DNA from: Candidatus Binatia bacterium
GTDB lineage: Bacteria; Desulfobacterota; Binatia; Bin18
Length of the DNA stretch: 64,000 nucleotides
Assembly (NCBI GenBank): GCA_022826945.1
Contig: JAJDTY010000078.1
Coordinates: 94,611-158,610, forward strand
Direction: 5' to 3'
The position numbers were made by a program, and so were the translations under genes. Numbering within the stretch: the first letter of the stretch is position 1; each line of letters opens with the position of its first letter. The notes below the pieces were generated by a model. That model had not been told where the DNA came from, did no database searches, and saw only the letters and a list, made by a program, of their open reading frames with translations. Below are positions 1 through 8,729 of this stretch, piece after piece.

Positions 1-1
1 G

Positions 2-409
2 GTCGAATGCGAAGCCTACAAACAGGGACAGGAAGCGGGACGAGAATGGAAAAGCATTGTCCGCCAGGTTTTGGTCGGCAAACAGGCTGAAGAGACCGGC
101 TTTCATCTGCGCTATTTTGAAATCGAACCGGGCGGCTACTCCAGCTTAGAGAAACATGCCCACGCGCACGTTGTGATTGCCGTGCGCGGGCAGGGGCGGG
201 TCGTGCTGAACGATCAAGCCTGGGAGATGCGGGCGCTTGATACTGTATACGTTGCTCCCTGGACCTCCCATCAGTTTCTGGCCGACGGCGATGAGCCCTT
301 TGGTTTTTTCTGTATTGTCGATGCGGAGCGCGACCGTCCCCAGGCCGTCTCTCAGCAGGAAGGCCGGCTCGCTCAGGCCGCAGGCGCGCAATCCGATATA
401 CCCGACTGA
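2..409 (+). CDS. Cupin-domain protein, 5' end cut by window
   Basis: The reading frame is open from base 2 to a TGA at 407-409, so the gene begins outside the window. The visible 135 residues hold a single small cupin barrel: a KHAHAH metal-binding motif, then a glycine-containing turn (VRGQGRVVL), then APWTSHQF with the second-motif histidine. Cupins of this size usually bind a divalent metal and act as isomerases, dioxygenases or sensors; the substrate cannot be told. The C-terminal 25 residues are polar and probably disordered. An internal TTG at 71 could start translation, but coding quality is continuous upstream of it, so I treat the gene as partial. Confidence 0.8.
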   Translation, partial: VECEAYKQGQEAGREWKSIVRQVLVGKQAEETGFHLRYFEIEPGGYSSLEKHAHAHVVIAVRGQGRVVLNDQAWEMRALDTVYVAPWTSHQFLADGDEPFGFFCIVDAERDRPQAVSQQEGRLAQAAGAQSDIPD

Positions 410-482
410 GTCCTCTGGGAGTGCGGGCTTCCAACTTGCACGGGTCTTGCCTGTCGGCCCGGACTCAGCCACAACAGGCGTC

Positions 483-2215
483 ATGCCGACCCCGAACACA
501 AAACTCACAACAGCGGTAGAAACCTACCTGACGGACCTCCGCCGAATACATGCCTCGGGCGGGGCAACCGGCGAGCGGTCATATATTCGTGGCTGGATGG
601 GTTGTCGTTCATCGGGATGCGGGAGCGGTATCTGGAGGCGTTTGACGCCATTCGGATTGATTGTCTCAACGGCGATAAATACAAAACCGGCAAGGTGGCA
701 CCGGACGGGACACCCGACCCGAGTGTTTTTTCCACGCCCAGTGACCCGGTGGGGATTCAGGTAGGAACGGCGATTGCGACGTTGGTCCGTAAGGCGGAGC
801 ATGCTCCGGCTGAAACTATTGGTTTTCGGCATCTATGGGGACAGGCGAAACGGGAGGAGTTGTTGGAGACGGCGGGGGCAGAGCCGACGACACTCTATGA
901 GGCTATCGAGCCCGTGTTGCCGATGGGGTTGCCCTTGATACGAACGGCGGTCAGTGAAGATTATTTTGACTGGCCCACCCTGCCTGAGCTGTTCCCTCAG
1001 TTTTTCGCTGGAGTCGTTACGGGACGAGACAGCCTCCTTATAGACACGGACCTTGACCGTCTTCGTCAGCGTGTCTCTGACCATTTCGATGTGGATTTGG
1101 GCCATGAAGAAATCGCACGGCGGTATCCCCGCGTCATGGAGACTACAGCACGATTCAACGCCCATTCGGTACGGGATTCCCTACTCAAACGTGGCGGTCC
1201 CGTCGAAGCTGGATTCGTGCGCCACGCCTACCGTCCCTTCGACAACCGCTGGCTCTATTGGGAGGCCGAAACAAAGCTTGTGGACGAGAAGCGAGCCGAC
1301 TACTGGCCTCATGTGTTTAAGGGGAACCTGTGGCTGGTTGCTCAGAAAAGATCGTCGCAAGAGTGGGAGCCAGCGCCAGTCATTACGCACATCAGTAATA
1401 AGAAGCTGCTAGACTTTGCTGCATCTTGTTTCCCAACTTGGCTCCAAGGCGACGACCTCAACAGCAGTAGCACAGGCCATCGTCCCAATCTGTCCGTTGC
1501 CGCCCAACGTTATCTCGACCACCTCGACTTGGGCGTAGAGGACTTGTTTCACCATGTCTTAGCCGTCCTGTACGACCCAACTTACCGTGAGGACAACACC
1601 GACGCGCTGCGTATGGATTGGCCTCGCATCCCGTTGCCTGACTGGCCGGCTGGAGACGCCAAAGACGCCGCTGAAACCCTGGCCCGCTCTGCTGCACGGG
1701 GGCACGAATTGGCCGCCCTGCTTGACCCCGACACCTCCGTGCCCGGCGTGACAACCGGAACCTTGCGCCCGGAGGTCGCCGCCATTGCCATTCCCGCTAC
1801 GGTGGACGGGCGCAACATGGACGGGAATGACTTCGCGCTGACCGCCGGGTGGGGTCATTACGGAACGGGCGAAGCCGTGATGCCCGGCCAAGGGCGGGTG
1901 GTTGAACGCGAGTACACCCCAGACGAACGCGCCACCCTTGTAGGGGCGACGCATGCGTCGCCCCGACACAGCACAACCTTCGATATCTATCTGAACGGCA
2001 ACGCCTACTGGCGCAATGTCCCGGCTGCGGTGTGGCGCTACAAACTCGGCGGTTATCAGGTGCTCAAGAAATGGTTGTCGTACCGGGAACGGGCGGTGCT
2101 GGGGCGGGCACTGGTGCCGGAGGAGGTATTGTATTTTGCGGAGGTGGCGCGGCGGATTAGGGCGATAGTGGTGGTAACCGATACGCCTGCGGTGTCGGAT
2201 TACACCCCCGTCTAA
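483..2215 (+). pseudogene. Internally deleted type ISP restriction-modification gene
   Basis: An ATG at 483 opens a frame that reads like the N-terminus of type ISP/Eco57I-like restriction-modification enzymes (VETYLTDLRR..ASGGATGERSY) and stops making sense after about 34 residues. From about position 584 another frame carries the C-terminal part of the same family: YSWLDGLSFIGMRERYLEAF, then NGDKYKTGK, the specificity-domain signature YRPFDNRWLYWE, and a C-terminal YLNGNAYWRNVPAAVWRYKLGGYQVLKKW-type region ending at 2215. The nuclease, helicase and N6-adenine methyltransferase domains that normally lie between, many hundreds of residues, are missing. Both flanks share TAT at the joint (582-586), so a deletion at a short repeat is likely. 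The remnant cannot methylate or cleave. It could still encode a 540-residue specificity fragment. Confidence 0.85.
1943..1964. repeat. 22-bp perfect palindrome inside the coding frame
   Basis: The sequence GGGGCGACGCA is followed directly by its reverse complement TGCGTCGCCCC, giving a perfect 22-bp palindrome. It lies inside the C-terminal domain of the type ISP remnant and is read in frame as VGATHASPR, a peptide that looks unrelated to its surroundings. Short GC-rich palindromes of this type occur as dispersed REP-like elements in many genomes and sometimes insert in frame. I see no second copy in this window. Confidence 0.6.
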
Positions 2216-2229
2216 TCCGACCGACGGGA

Positions 2230-3225
2230 CTACCCTTCGATTGAGACGATAACAGGTCGCCGTGTGATGGTCTCCACGATTACAAACCCCATCCTACAAA
2301 GGTCTCTACTCAGACACCGATCTTCTCGTAAGGAATCAATAAGGACCGCCGGTGGATTCAGACCTTCCAACAAGACGAGTTGGAAATCCAACTCACCGGC
2401 TATCTTTGTTCCAGAGGCCTCCAGTTGAGAGCGCACTTCTCTTTGATATTCGTCAAAATACCTTTGATGCTGATCTATCTCGTGCAGGAGCCTATCTGCC
2501 CACATTCGACACGCACTGCTTGAGCCATCACTCGCCATTCCACCACCGATGGAGAAGACCGCCTTACCGCCTAGCTCTGAGACGTGATTAACGTTCTTCT
2601 CCCTGAGATTCCTCTTTTCTTCGTCTGTAAGGACATCTCCCGTCTGGCCCCGCAGCACGTAAGGTTCGATCAACTCCGGCCAATTCGAATGGACAATGCG
2701 GAGGGGGTCTTGCCGAACCCATTCAATAAGATCTCCACGCTTAGGGTGCGGTCTGACGTCTACAAAAAACGCGTCTTCCTGAGTGATAGTTGCATACAGT
2801 AAATAGTCTGAGCGTTCGATAAATCCGGGCGACTCGTACTGAGTACAGAGGTGAAAATGGTGCATGCCGAAGTCCCACAAGAGGCGGTCTTTACTCTTTC
2901 CACCCTTCGCGAATTTAATTTCCTTGCTCAAAAAACCGTTAACGTTCTTACCTTCCTCAAGAAGAAAACGAATGAGAAAAACTGCCCGCCACGCATCTAG
3001 CGCCTTTTCTCGTTTCGTCGCTTCGGTTTCGCGCGCGAGCCTACCTAACGAATCGTAGATTTCTTCAGAAAAAACAACATTGCGAGGACTCGGAACGATC
3101 CACCTGTTCAGTATTTCGAGATAGCGTGCTGCAAGATGATCGACATCCATGTTGGCTTCATAGCAGATGTCGTTGCTATCGAACTGCTCCTTAATGATTT
3201 GTTCCAGATCAGCTCTGAAATTCAT
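2230..3225 (-). CDS. Hypothetical protein, possible defence-associated
   Basis: I do not recognise this 331-residue soluble protein. The first ATG of the open frame is at 3258, but the ATG at 3225 (MNFRADLEQII) begins the more protein-like sequence; neither has a strong Shine-Dalgarno. Features visible: an N-terminal helical region, a central WDFGMHHFHL motif followed by ERSDYLLYATI and DAFFVDVRPHP, and a C-terminal half with no obvious catalytic signature and no membrane segment. The gene is clearly AT-richer than the metabolic genes around it. It sits between a broken restriction-modification gene and vapBC, which suggests a horizontally acquired defence or toxin function, but that is inference from context alone. 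Confidence 0.65.
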   Translation of the reverse strand: MNFRADLEQIIKEQFDSNDICYEANMDVDHLAARYLEILNRWIVPSPRNVVFSEEIYDSLGRLARETEATKREKALDAWRAVFLIRFLLEEGKNVNGFLSKEIKFAKGGKSKDRLLWDFGMHHFHLCTQYESPGFIERSDYLLYATITQEDAFFVDVRPHPKRGDLIEWVRQDPLRIVHSNWPELIEPYVLRGQTGDVLTDEEKRNLREKNVNHVSELGGKAVFSIGGGMASDGSSSACRMWADRLLHEIDQHQRYFDEYQREVRSQLEASGTKIAGELDFQLVLLEGLNPPAVLIDSLREDRCLSRDLCRMGFVIVETITRRPVIVSIEG

Positions 3226-3270
3226 AGTGCATCTCATCGACCTACGAACTTTTAACAATATTCGGCAAAA

Positions 3271-3657
3271 TCAGGCCGCCTCGACATCGGTGCGGGTAAA
3301 GTCATTGCCCTTGAACAGCAGAGGCTCGTTCTCGACCTTGGCCAGCGAGTAAGCGAAACAGTCGCCGAAGTTCAATGCCGCCGGGTGATTGCCCTTGCCG
3401 AAGCGACGCCATGCCCGCCGGGCCACTTCCAGATGTTCGATCGTGACCGGTATCAGCTCGATTCCGGCGCGTTCCAAAAAAACGTCGAGTTCGTGACCCG
3501 CCGCCTCGCCGCCGCGGCTTTCTACGACAATGGATGTCTCCAGCACGTTGGCGACCGACATACGGCAGGGCGAAGCCGTTGCAATGCCCTTCTCATAGGT
3601 CTCGGCATCCGCTTCGCCAAACAGGACCGCCAGTACTGCCGAGCTGTCGATGATCAC
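3271..3657 (-). CDS. vapC: VapC-family PIN-domain ribonuclease toxin
   Basis: A 128-residue PIN domain of typical VapC length. The acidic metal-binding residues are visible in order: Asp4 in MIIDSSAVLAV, Glu40 in NVLETSIV, Asp99 in NFGDCFAYSLA and Asp119 in KGNDFTRTD. VapC toxins are Mg2+-dependent endoribonucleases that cut tRNA or rRNA and arrest growth. The start is a GTG at 3657 whose bases overlap the stop codon of vapB (GTGA), so translation is coupled to the antitoxin. All expected catalytic residues are present, so the toxin looks intact. Confidence 0.92.
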   Translation of the reverse strand: MIIDSSAVLAVLFGEADAETYEKGIATASPCRMSVANVLETSIVVESRGGEAAGHELDVFLERAGIELIPVTIEHLEVARRAWRRFGKGNHPAALNFGDCFAYSLAKVENEPLLFKGNDFTRTDVEAA

Positions 3658-3911
3658 TTTGGCAATCCCCGTTCGTCGTAGAGCAGGTCGCCATGCTCCA
3701 CGGAGGACGGTCCCGGCCCCAGCAGTTTGGCGCAGCGCTGTCCGATGGCGTGCAGCTCCCGCGCGAGGACAGCCGCATCGTGTCGGCGTTTCTCGCGCGC
3801 AAGGCGTTCACGCAACGCGACGGTAATCGCACCGGTCATGGTCTCGCCGGTCAAACGCGCCAGCTCACCGGCCAGCCGGCAGGTTTCATTGTTCTTGATA
3901 TTGAGACTCAT
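3654..3911 (-). CDS. vapB: VapB-family antitoxin
   Basis: An 85-residue protein beginning MSLNIKNNETCRLAGELA, matching the short ribbon-helix-type antitoxins that precede VapC (transcription-factor-like PSK/Rv0623 group). The N-terminal half should form the DNA-binding dimer and the C-terminal arm should wrap the PIN-domain toxin. A strong GGAGGA ribosome site lies about 7 nt before the ATG at 3911. The gene overlaps vapC by 4 nt, the usual toxin-antitoxin layout. Repression of its own promoter is expected; a candidate operator lies just upstream. Confidence 0.88.
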   Translation of the reverse strand: MSLNIKNNETCRLAGELARLTGETMTGAITVALRERLAREKRRHDAAVLARELHAIGQRCAKLLGPGPSSVEHGDLLYDERGLPK

Positions 3912-3922
3912 GGTCGTCCTCC

Positions 3923-3951
3923 GGGTAGAATAACATATGTGAAGTCTACCC
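3923..3951. promoter_or_regulatory. Candidate vapBC operator (inverted repeat)
   Basis: GGGTAGA at 3923-3929 is mirrored by TCTACCC at 3945-3951, with an inner ACATATGT palindrome (3933-3940) placed almost at the centre. The element lies directly upstream of the vapB ribosome site. VapBC complexes usually autorepress by binding such inverted repeats, so this is the obvious operator candidate. The assignment rests on symmetry and position only. Confidence 0.5.
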
Positions 3952-4200
3952 TACGTTGGGCCACGATCATGTACAACACCCTGGCTTTCCAAACCCTATG
4001 GAAGGTAGCCCGGGAAATACCTACATCTCCCTGGGCGTGCGTCGGCCACAGACAATCAGAAGTCCCGTCGGTCTGCCCCCTTTGCTGACGAGAAAGAAGC
4101 TATGCTAGAAGGGGGTGGGTCGTGCAGATCGCTGATGCCATATCAGACCCTACCCGGTAGGAATGAGTGCCTGGGGTGAGGGGGAAGGACGAGGAAGAGC

Positions 4201-7062
4201 ATGGAGAATCCATTAGTTGCTGTCCAGCAATTGGGTCAAAGTATCTGGTATGACAATATCCACCGCAGCCTTATCACTTCCGGTGATCTCCAGGCCCTGG
4301 TTGATCATGACGGCCTCCTCGGCATGACGTCGAATCCGGCCATTTTTGAGAAGGCGCTGACGGGCAGTTCCGATTACGATCAACCTATGCAGGCCCTGGT
4401 CGAACAGGGGGTTGGGTCGGCCATAGACGTATATGAGCGTCTGGCGATTCAGGACATCCGGATGGCCGCGGACGTGCTGTTTGCGGTCTATCGGAAAACC
4501 GACGGCAAAGATGGCTATGTCAGCCTTGAGGTCTCTCCTTACCTGGCCCATGACACGCAAGGGACTCTCGAAGAAGCCCGTCGCCTGTACAAAATGGTCG
4601 ATCGGGCCAACGTCATGATTAAGGTGCCGGCCACCCAGGCCGGCGTTCCGGCCATCGCCCAGTTGATCGGTGAGGGGATCAATATCAATGTGACCCTGCT
4701 CTTTGCGGTCGAGGCGTATGAAGCGGTTGCCGAGGCGTACTTGGATGGCTTGGAGCAACTCGCTCAAAAAGGTGGGGACCTGAGCACAGTGGCGAGCGTC
4801 GCCAGCTTTTTTATCAGTCGTATCGACACTCTGATAGATGAAAAGCTCAGCCAGGCTGTTGAGACCGCAGACAGTGCCGAGCAAAAGGCCAAGATCGAGT
4901 GCCTGCTCGGGAAAGTCGCTATTGCGAACGCAAAAATTGCCTACGCTGCGTATAAAAACCTGATGGCCAGTGAACGCTGGTGTGCCCTCGAAGCAAATGG
5001 CGCACGCCCACAACGTCTCTTGTGGGCCAGCACAAGCACGAAAAACCCAAGCTATTCCAAAACGCTCTATGTTGACGAACTGATTGGCCCGGATACCGTC
5101 AATACCATACCGGGTGAAACCTTCGCGGCCTTTCGTGATGGAGGCCGGGCCGAGCCAAGGCTGACCACCAACTGGGAAGAAAATCTAGAGGATGCGCGGA
5201 CTATCATCCGCACCCTGGCTGAGGTTGGGGTGTCCCTGCACGACGCTACCGACCAACTCCTGGATGAAGGCGTACGTAAATTCGTTGACCCGTTCGACAC
5301 TCTGCTCAGCTCAATAGAGCGCAAGCGCCAGGCTATGCTGGGCAGCGAATTAACCCAGCAGACGTACAGTCTGGATGGTGCTGCCGCCCTTATCGAAACC
5401 AGCCTGAAAGACTGGCGTACACAGGGGAAAGTCCGGCGCTTATGGCAGAAGGACCCTGCGCTCTGGTCGGGAAAGGACGAAGACCAGTGGCTTGGTTGGC
5501 TCGATGTTGTAGAGGCTCAGCGGACGAACATCCGCCCCCTCGTTCAGCTCGCCGCAGAGATCAAGGCCAACGACTTTCAGCATATTCTCCTGCTTGGTAT
5601 GGGCGGGTCGAGCTTGTGTCCGGAGGTCCTGAAACGCACCTTTGGTGTAGTGGACGGTCACCCCGAACTCCTCGTTCTCGACTCGACCGTGCCTGCCCAA
5701 GTCAGGGCCTGTGCGCAACAGATCGATCCCGGGAAGACGCTGTTTATCGTCTCCTCAAAGTCGGGTGGGACGACCGAACCGAATGTCTTTACGCAGTATT
5801 TCTTTGATCTCGTGGTCCAGGCTCTTGGCGCGGACAGAGCTGGCTCACGGTTTATCGCCATTACTGACCCCGCCAGCCCGCTTCAACAGCTCGCCGAACA
5901 GCGTCAGTTCCGCTCCATCTTTCCGGGGATGCCCAGCATTGGCGGCCGGTATTCGGCCCTGTCGAATTTTGGTATGGTCCCGGCCGCCCTGATGGGCATT
6001 GATATCCGGCGTTTCCTGGACCGCTCCGCCCTGATGGTCCAGGCCTGCTCGGCGAGTGTGCCGCCCGAGGTCAATCCCGGTGTCACGCTGGGAACGATTA
6101 TGGGCACTCTGGCGCAACACGGTCGAGACAAGGTGACGCTCGTGACCTCACCGGGTATCGACGCCTTAGGCGCGTGGCTTGAGCAACTCATTGCCGAATC
6201 AACCGGCAAGGAGGGGCACGGGCTTATTCCGATTGACGCAGAGCCCCTGGGTCCGCCCGAGGTCTATGGGCAGGATCGGCTCTTTATCTATATTCGACTC
6301 AACAGCGCGCCTGCGGGCGAACAGGATGCGGCCATGGACGCGCTCGAAAAAGCCGGTCAGCCGGTGGTGCGTATCGGCCTCGAAGATACACTCAGTCTTG
6401 GTCAGGAATTTTTCCGCTGGGAAATGGCGACCGCCGTGACCAGCGCCATGCTCGGAGTTCACGCCTTTAACCAACCCGACGTGGAAGCCAGCAAAAGAGT
6501 AACCCGACAACTGACCGCGACGTTTGAAGAGACCGGCAAGGTGTCGGATGAGACGCCGTTTTTAGAAGACCGGGGGCTGCGCTTCTACTCGGATTCAGCA
6601 AACGCCAAAGCGCTCCAGGCGGCAACTAGCCAGGACGCGGTGGCGCTGCTCGGCGCGTATCTCGGTCGGATTCAGGCAGGCGATTACTTTGCCATCAACG
6701 CCTACATTGAAATGAACGAGGAAACCTGCGCCGAGTTGCAAGCCCTGCGCCGTACCGTACGGGACGCGAAGAAGGTGGCCACTACCCTTGGTTTTGGTCC
6801 GCGCTTCTTGCACTCCACCGGCCAACTGCATAAGGGCGGCCCCAACTCCGGTGTGTTTCTCCAGATTACGTCAGACGACGCCAAGGATCTGGACATTCCC
6901 GGCCAGCGCTACAGTTTTGGCACGCTGAAAGCCTTCCAGGCCCAGGGTGACCTTGCGGTGCTGGTCGAACGGGGACGGCGCGTGCTACGCGTACACCTCG
7001 GATCGGACGTACCGGCCGGCTTGCAAACCTTGTGCGAGACAATCACCCAGGCCCTGGCCTAG
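4201..7062 (+). CDS. tal-pgi: Bifunctional transaldolase / glucose-6-phosphate isomerase
   Basis: A 953-residue fusion. Residues 1 to about 370 are a class-III-type transaldolase: GMTSNPAIFEKA near the N-terminus and the Schiff-base lysine in MIKVPAT (Lys141). Residues about 400-950 are glucose-6-phosphate isomerase, with LLGMGGSSLCPEV, IVSSKSGGTTEP and the GGRYSALS sugar-phosphate motifs. The two enzymes connect glycolysis with the non-oxidative pentose phosphate pathway in the cytosol. Fused Tal-Pgi proteins of about 950 residues are known in several bacterial groups, so the fusion is not an assembly artefact. The start is supported by a GAGGAAGAGC ribosome site. rpiA follows within 30 bp, which makes a sugar-phosphate operon likely. 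Confidence 0.96.
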   Translation: MENPLVAVQQLGQSIWYDNIHRSLITSGDLQALVDHDGLLGMTSNPAIFEKALTGSSDYDQPMQALVEQGVGSAIDVYERLAIQDIRMAADVLFAVYRKTDGKDGYVSLEVSPYLAHDTQGTLEEARRLYKMVDRANVMIKVPATQAGVPAIAQLIGEGININVTLLFAVEAYEAVAEAYLDGLEQLAQKGGDLSTVASVASFFISRIDTLIDEKLSQAVETADSAEQKAKIECLLGKVAIANAKIAYAAYKNLMASERWCALEANGARPQRLLWASTSTKNPSYSKTLYVDELIGPDTVNTIPGETFAAFRDGGRAEPRLTTNWEENLEDARTIIRTLAEVGVSLHDATDQLLDEGVRKFVDPFDTLLSSIERKRQAMLGSELTQQTYSLDGAAALIETSLKDWRTQGKVRRLWQKDPALWSGKDEDQWLGWLDVVEAQRTNIRPLVQLAAEIKANDFQHILLLGMGGSSLCPEVLKRTFGVVDGHPELLVLDSTVPAQVRACAQQIDPGKTLFIVSSKSGGTTEPNVFTQYFFDLVVQALGADRAGSRFIAITDPASPLQQLAEQRQFRSIFPGMPSIGGRYSALSNFGMVPAALMGIDIRRFLDRSALMVQACSASVPPEVNPGVTLGTIMGTLAQHGRDKVTLVTSPGIDALGAWLEQLIAESTGKEGHGLIPIDAEPLGPPEVYGQDRLFIYIRLNSAPAGEQDAAMDALEKAGQPVVRIGLEDTLSLGQEFFRWEMATAVTSAMLGVHAFNQPDVEASKRVTRQLTATFEETGKVSDETPFLEDRGLRFYSDSANAKALQAATSQDAVALLGAYLGRIQAGDYFAINAYIEMNEETCAELQALRRTVRDAKKVATTLGFGPRFLHSTGQLHKGGPNSGVFLQITSDDAKDLDIPGQRYSFGTLKAFQAQGDLAVLVERGRRVLRVHLGSDVPAGLQTLCETITQALA

Positions 7063-7091
7063 ATGTCTCTCCTGATATAGCAGAGCAAGGC

Positions 7092-7754
7092 ATGACCATC
7101 GCTGAACGTGCGCTCGAATTTGTGAAAGATGGAGATGTCGTCGGCCTGGGCACGGGCCGGGCCGCGAGCGCCTTCGTGCGTGCGCTTGGCGCTCGGGTAC
7201 AGGCTGGCTTACGTATCCGTGGGATTCCGACATCCCACGGAACGAGGGCTCTCGCCCAGGAGCTTGGCATTCCCCTCACAACGGTTGATGCCGTCGAGAG
7301 TATTGATATTGCCGTCGATGGGGCTGATGAGGTTGATCCCGACCTGAACCTCATCAAAGGCTACGGCGGTGCTCTGGTCCGCGAAAAGATCGTGGCTGCC
7401 GCCGCCCGAAAATTCATCGTTCTGGTGGGTACTGAAAAGCTGGTGTCCGTGCTCGGAGAGCGCGGCCGGCTGCCGGTTGAAGTCGTGCCGTTCGGGGTGG
7501 CGACGTGCTGCCGCCACCTCCGGGCGTTGTCCTGCGACCCACTACCTCGCCAGACTGACTTTGGAATGTTCCTGTCTGATAACGGCAACGCTATTATTGA
7601 CTGTGCGATCAGTACGATTACAGCTCTCGCCCAATTTGAACAAGACATCCTCTCGATTCCCGGCGTTGTTGACACGGGGCTGTTTGTGGGAATGGCTCCT
7701 ACCGTTCTCGTTCAGGACGGGGAGAACGTCAGAGTTCTCCAGTCAAGCGGATAA
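7092..7754 (+). CDS. rpiA: Ribose-5-phosphate isomerase A
   Basis: A 220-residue RpiA that interconverts ribose-5-phosphate and ribulose-5-phosphate. The family motifs are clear: VVGLGTGRAASAFV (phosphate loop), SIDIAVDGADEVDPDLNLIKG with the catalytic acidic residues, GALVREKIVA, and DNGNAIIDC near the C-terminus followed by IPGVVDTGLFVGMA. The loop reads GTGRAAS rather than the more usual GTGSTA, a mild deviation. I chose the ATG at 7092 because MTIAERALEFVKDG aligns with the usual N-terminus; an upstream in-frame ATG at 7032 lies within the tal-pgi gene. It probably shares a transcript with tal-pgi. Confidence 0.93.
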   Translation: MTIAERALEFVKDGDVVGLGTGRAASAFVRALGARVQAGLRIRGIPTSHGTRALAQELGIPLTTVDAVESIDIAVDGADEVDPDLNLIKGYGGALVREKIVAAAARKFIVLVGTEKLVSVLGERGRLPVEVVPFGVATCCRHLRALSCDPLPRQTDFGMFLSDNGNAIIDCAISTITALAQFEQDILSIPGVVDTGLFVGMAPTVLVQDGENVRVLQSSG

Positions 7755-7765
7755 TCCGGACGCCT

Positions 7766-8380
7766 ATGGGTCCCGAACAACTGCTTCAGTTCTGGTTCGC
7801 CGACGCGGCTTCAGACGCGCGCAAGGCCGAAGAGCGCTACCCTTTTTGGTTTCAGGCCACCCCCGAAACCGATGCCGTCATCCGCACCCGCTTTTCCGAT
7901 CTCGTCAAGCAAGCCCAGTCTGGTGGGCTTACGTCCTGGGAATCTCGTCCCCACGGGTGGCTGGCGCTGATTATCGTCCTGGATCAACTGCCGCGGAATC
8001 TCTACCGCGGCACGGCCGCGGCCTTTGCCGCCGACCCGCTAGCACAACACGTCACCATACGAGGCTTTGAGCGCTCCTTTTATTCTTCTTTGAGCGTGCT
8101 GGAGCAGTTGTTTTGCTTGATGCCGCTCCAGCACGCCGAGGACTTGGCACTTCAAGAGGAAGCGGTGCGTCGGGGAGATGTCGTACTGGCGACCGCTTCA
8201 ACGGAATGGACGGCACTGATCGAGGATTTCCAAGGCTCGGCCCGAAAGCATCTGTCCATTATTCAGCGCTTCGGTCGCTTCCCGCACCGCAACGTCCTGC
8301 TCGGACGAACGTCCACGCCGGAAGAGCAGGCATTTCTGGACTCCGGCAGCGGATCGTTCGGGCAGGCCCCAAAGCAGTAA
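7766..8380 (+). CDS. DUF924 family protein
   Basis: A 204-residue helical protein of the DUF924 family. Typical landmarks: QLLQFWF at the N-terminus, RYPFWFQATPETDAVIRTRF, the conserved LALIIVLDQLPRNLYRG block, then FCLMPLQHAEDL and a C-terminal RFGRFPHRNVLLGRTSTPEE segment. The molecular function of the family is unsettled; it is often found near central-metabolism genes. It starts 11 bp after rpiA, so it most likely belongs to the same operon. Confidence 0.9.
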   Translation: MGPEQLLQFWFADAASDARKAEERYPFWFQATPETDAVIRTRFSDLVKQAQSGGLTSWESRPHGWLALIIVLDQLPRNLYRGTAAAFAADPLAQHVTIRGFERSFYSSLSVLEQLFCLMPLQHAEDLALQEEAVRRGDVVLATASTEWTALIEDFQGSARKHLSIIQRFGRFPHRNVLLGRTSTPEEQAFLDSGSGSFGQAPKQ

Positions 8381-8402
8381 ACACCGTTCAAGGAGGATAG
8401 CG

Positions 8403-8708
8403 ATGTCAGCATATTTTATTTTGACCCAGACGATTACGGACCCAGAGCGGTACCAGAAGGAATACATCCCTGGAGTGTTGCCTTTTCTGGCAAAGTATCA
8501 GGCCGAAGTTGTGGTGGCCGACTTTAACGCAACCCCGCTCCAGGGTGAGCCCGCCCAAGGAGTGGTGGTACTCAAATTCCCCTCCGAGCAGGCAATCCAG
8601 GATTTTATGGATGACCCGGAGTACAAGCCGGTCAAAGATATCCGTCTGGCAATTACGACAAACGCCAGCGCCGTGATGGCGCCGGCATTCCAACCACCCC
8701 AGGGCTAA
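8403..8708 (+). CDS. DUF1330 family protein
   Basis: A 101-residue ferredoxin-fold (dimeric alpha/beta barrel) protein of the DUF1330 family: MSAYFILTQTITDPERYQKEY, then VVADFNATPLQG and VVVLKFPSEQAIQDFMDDPEY. Members are small stress- or metabolism-associated proteins of unknown reaction. An AAGGAGGATAGCG ribosome site precedes the ATG. It is the last gene of the plus-strand run that starts with tal-pgi and is convergent with the acetamidase gene. Confidence 0.88.
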   Translation: MSAYFILTQTITDPERYQKEYIPGVLPFLAKYQAEVVVADFNATPLQGEPAQGVVVLKFPSEQAIQDFMDDPEYKPVKDIRLAITTNASAVMAPAFQPPQG

Positions 8709-8729
8709 GGGGATCGACGGGGCGGACAC

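Noticed and set aside
7032..7091. Upstream ATG of rpiA inside tal-pgi
   Set aside because: The added residues do not resemble RpiA N-termini, whereas the ATG at 7092 does.
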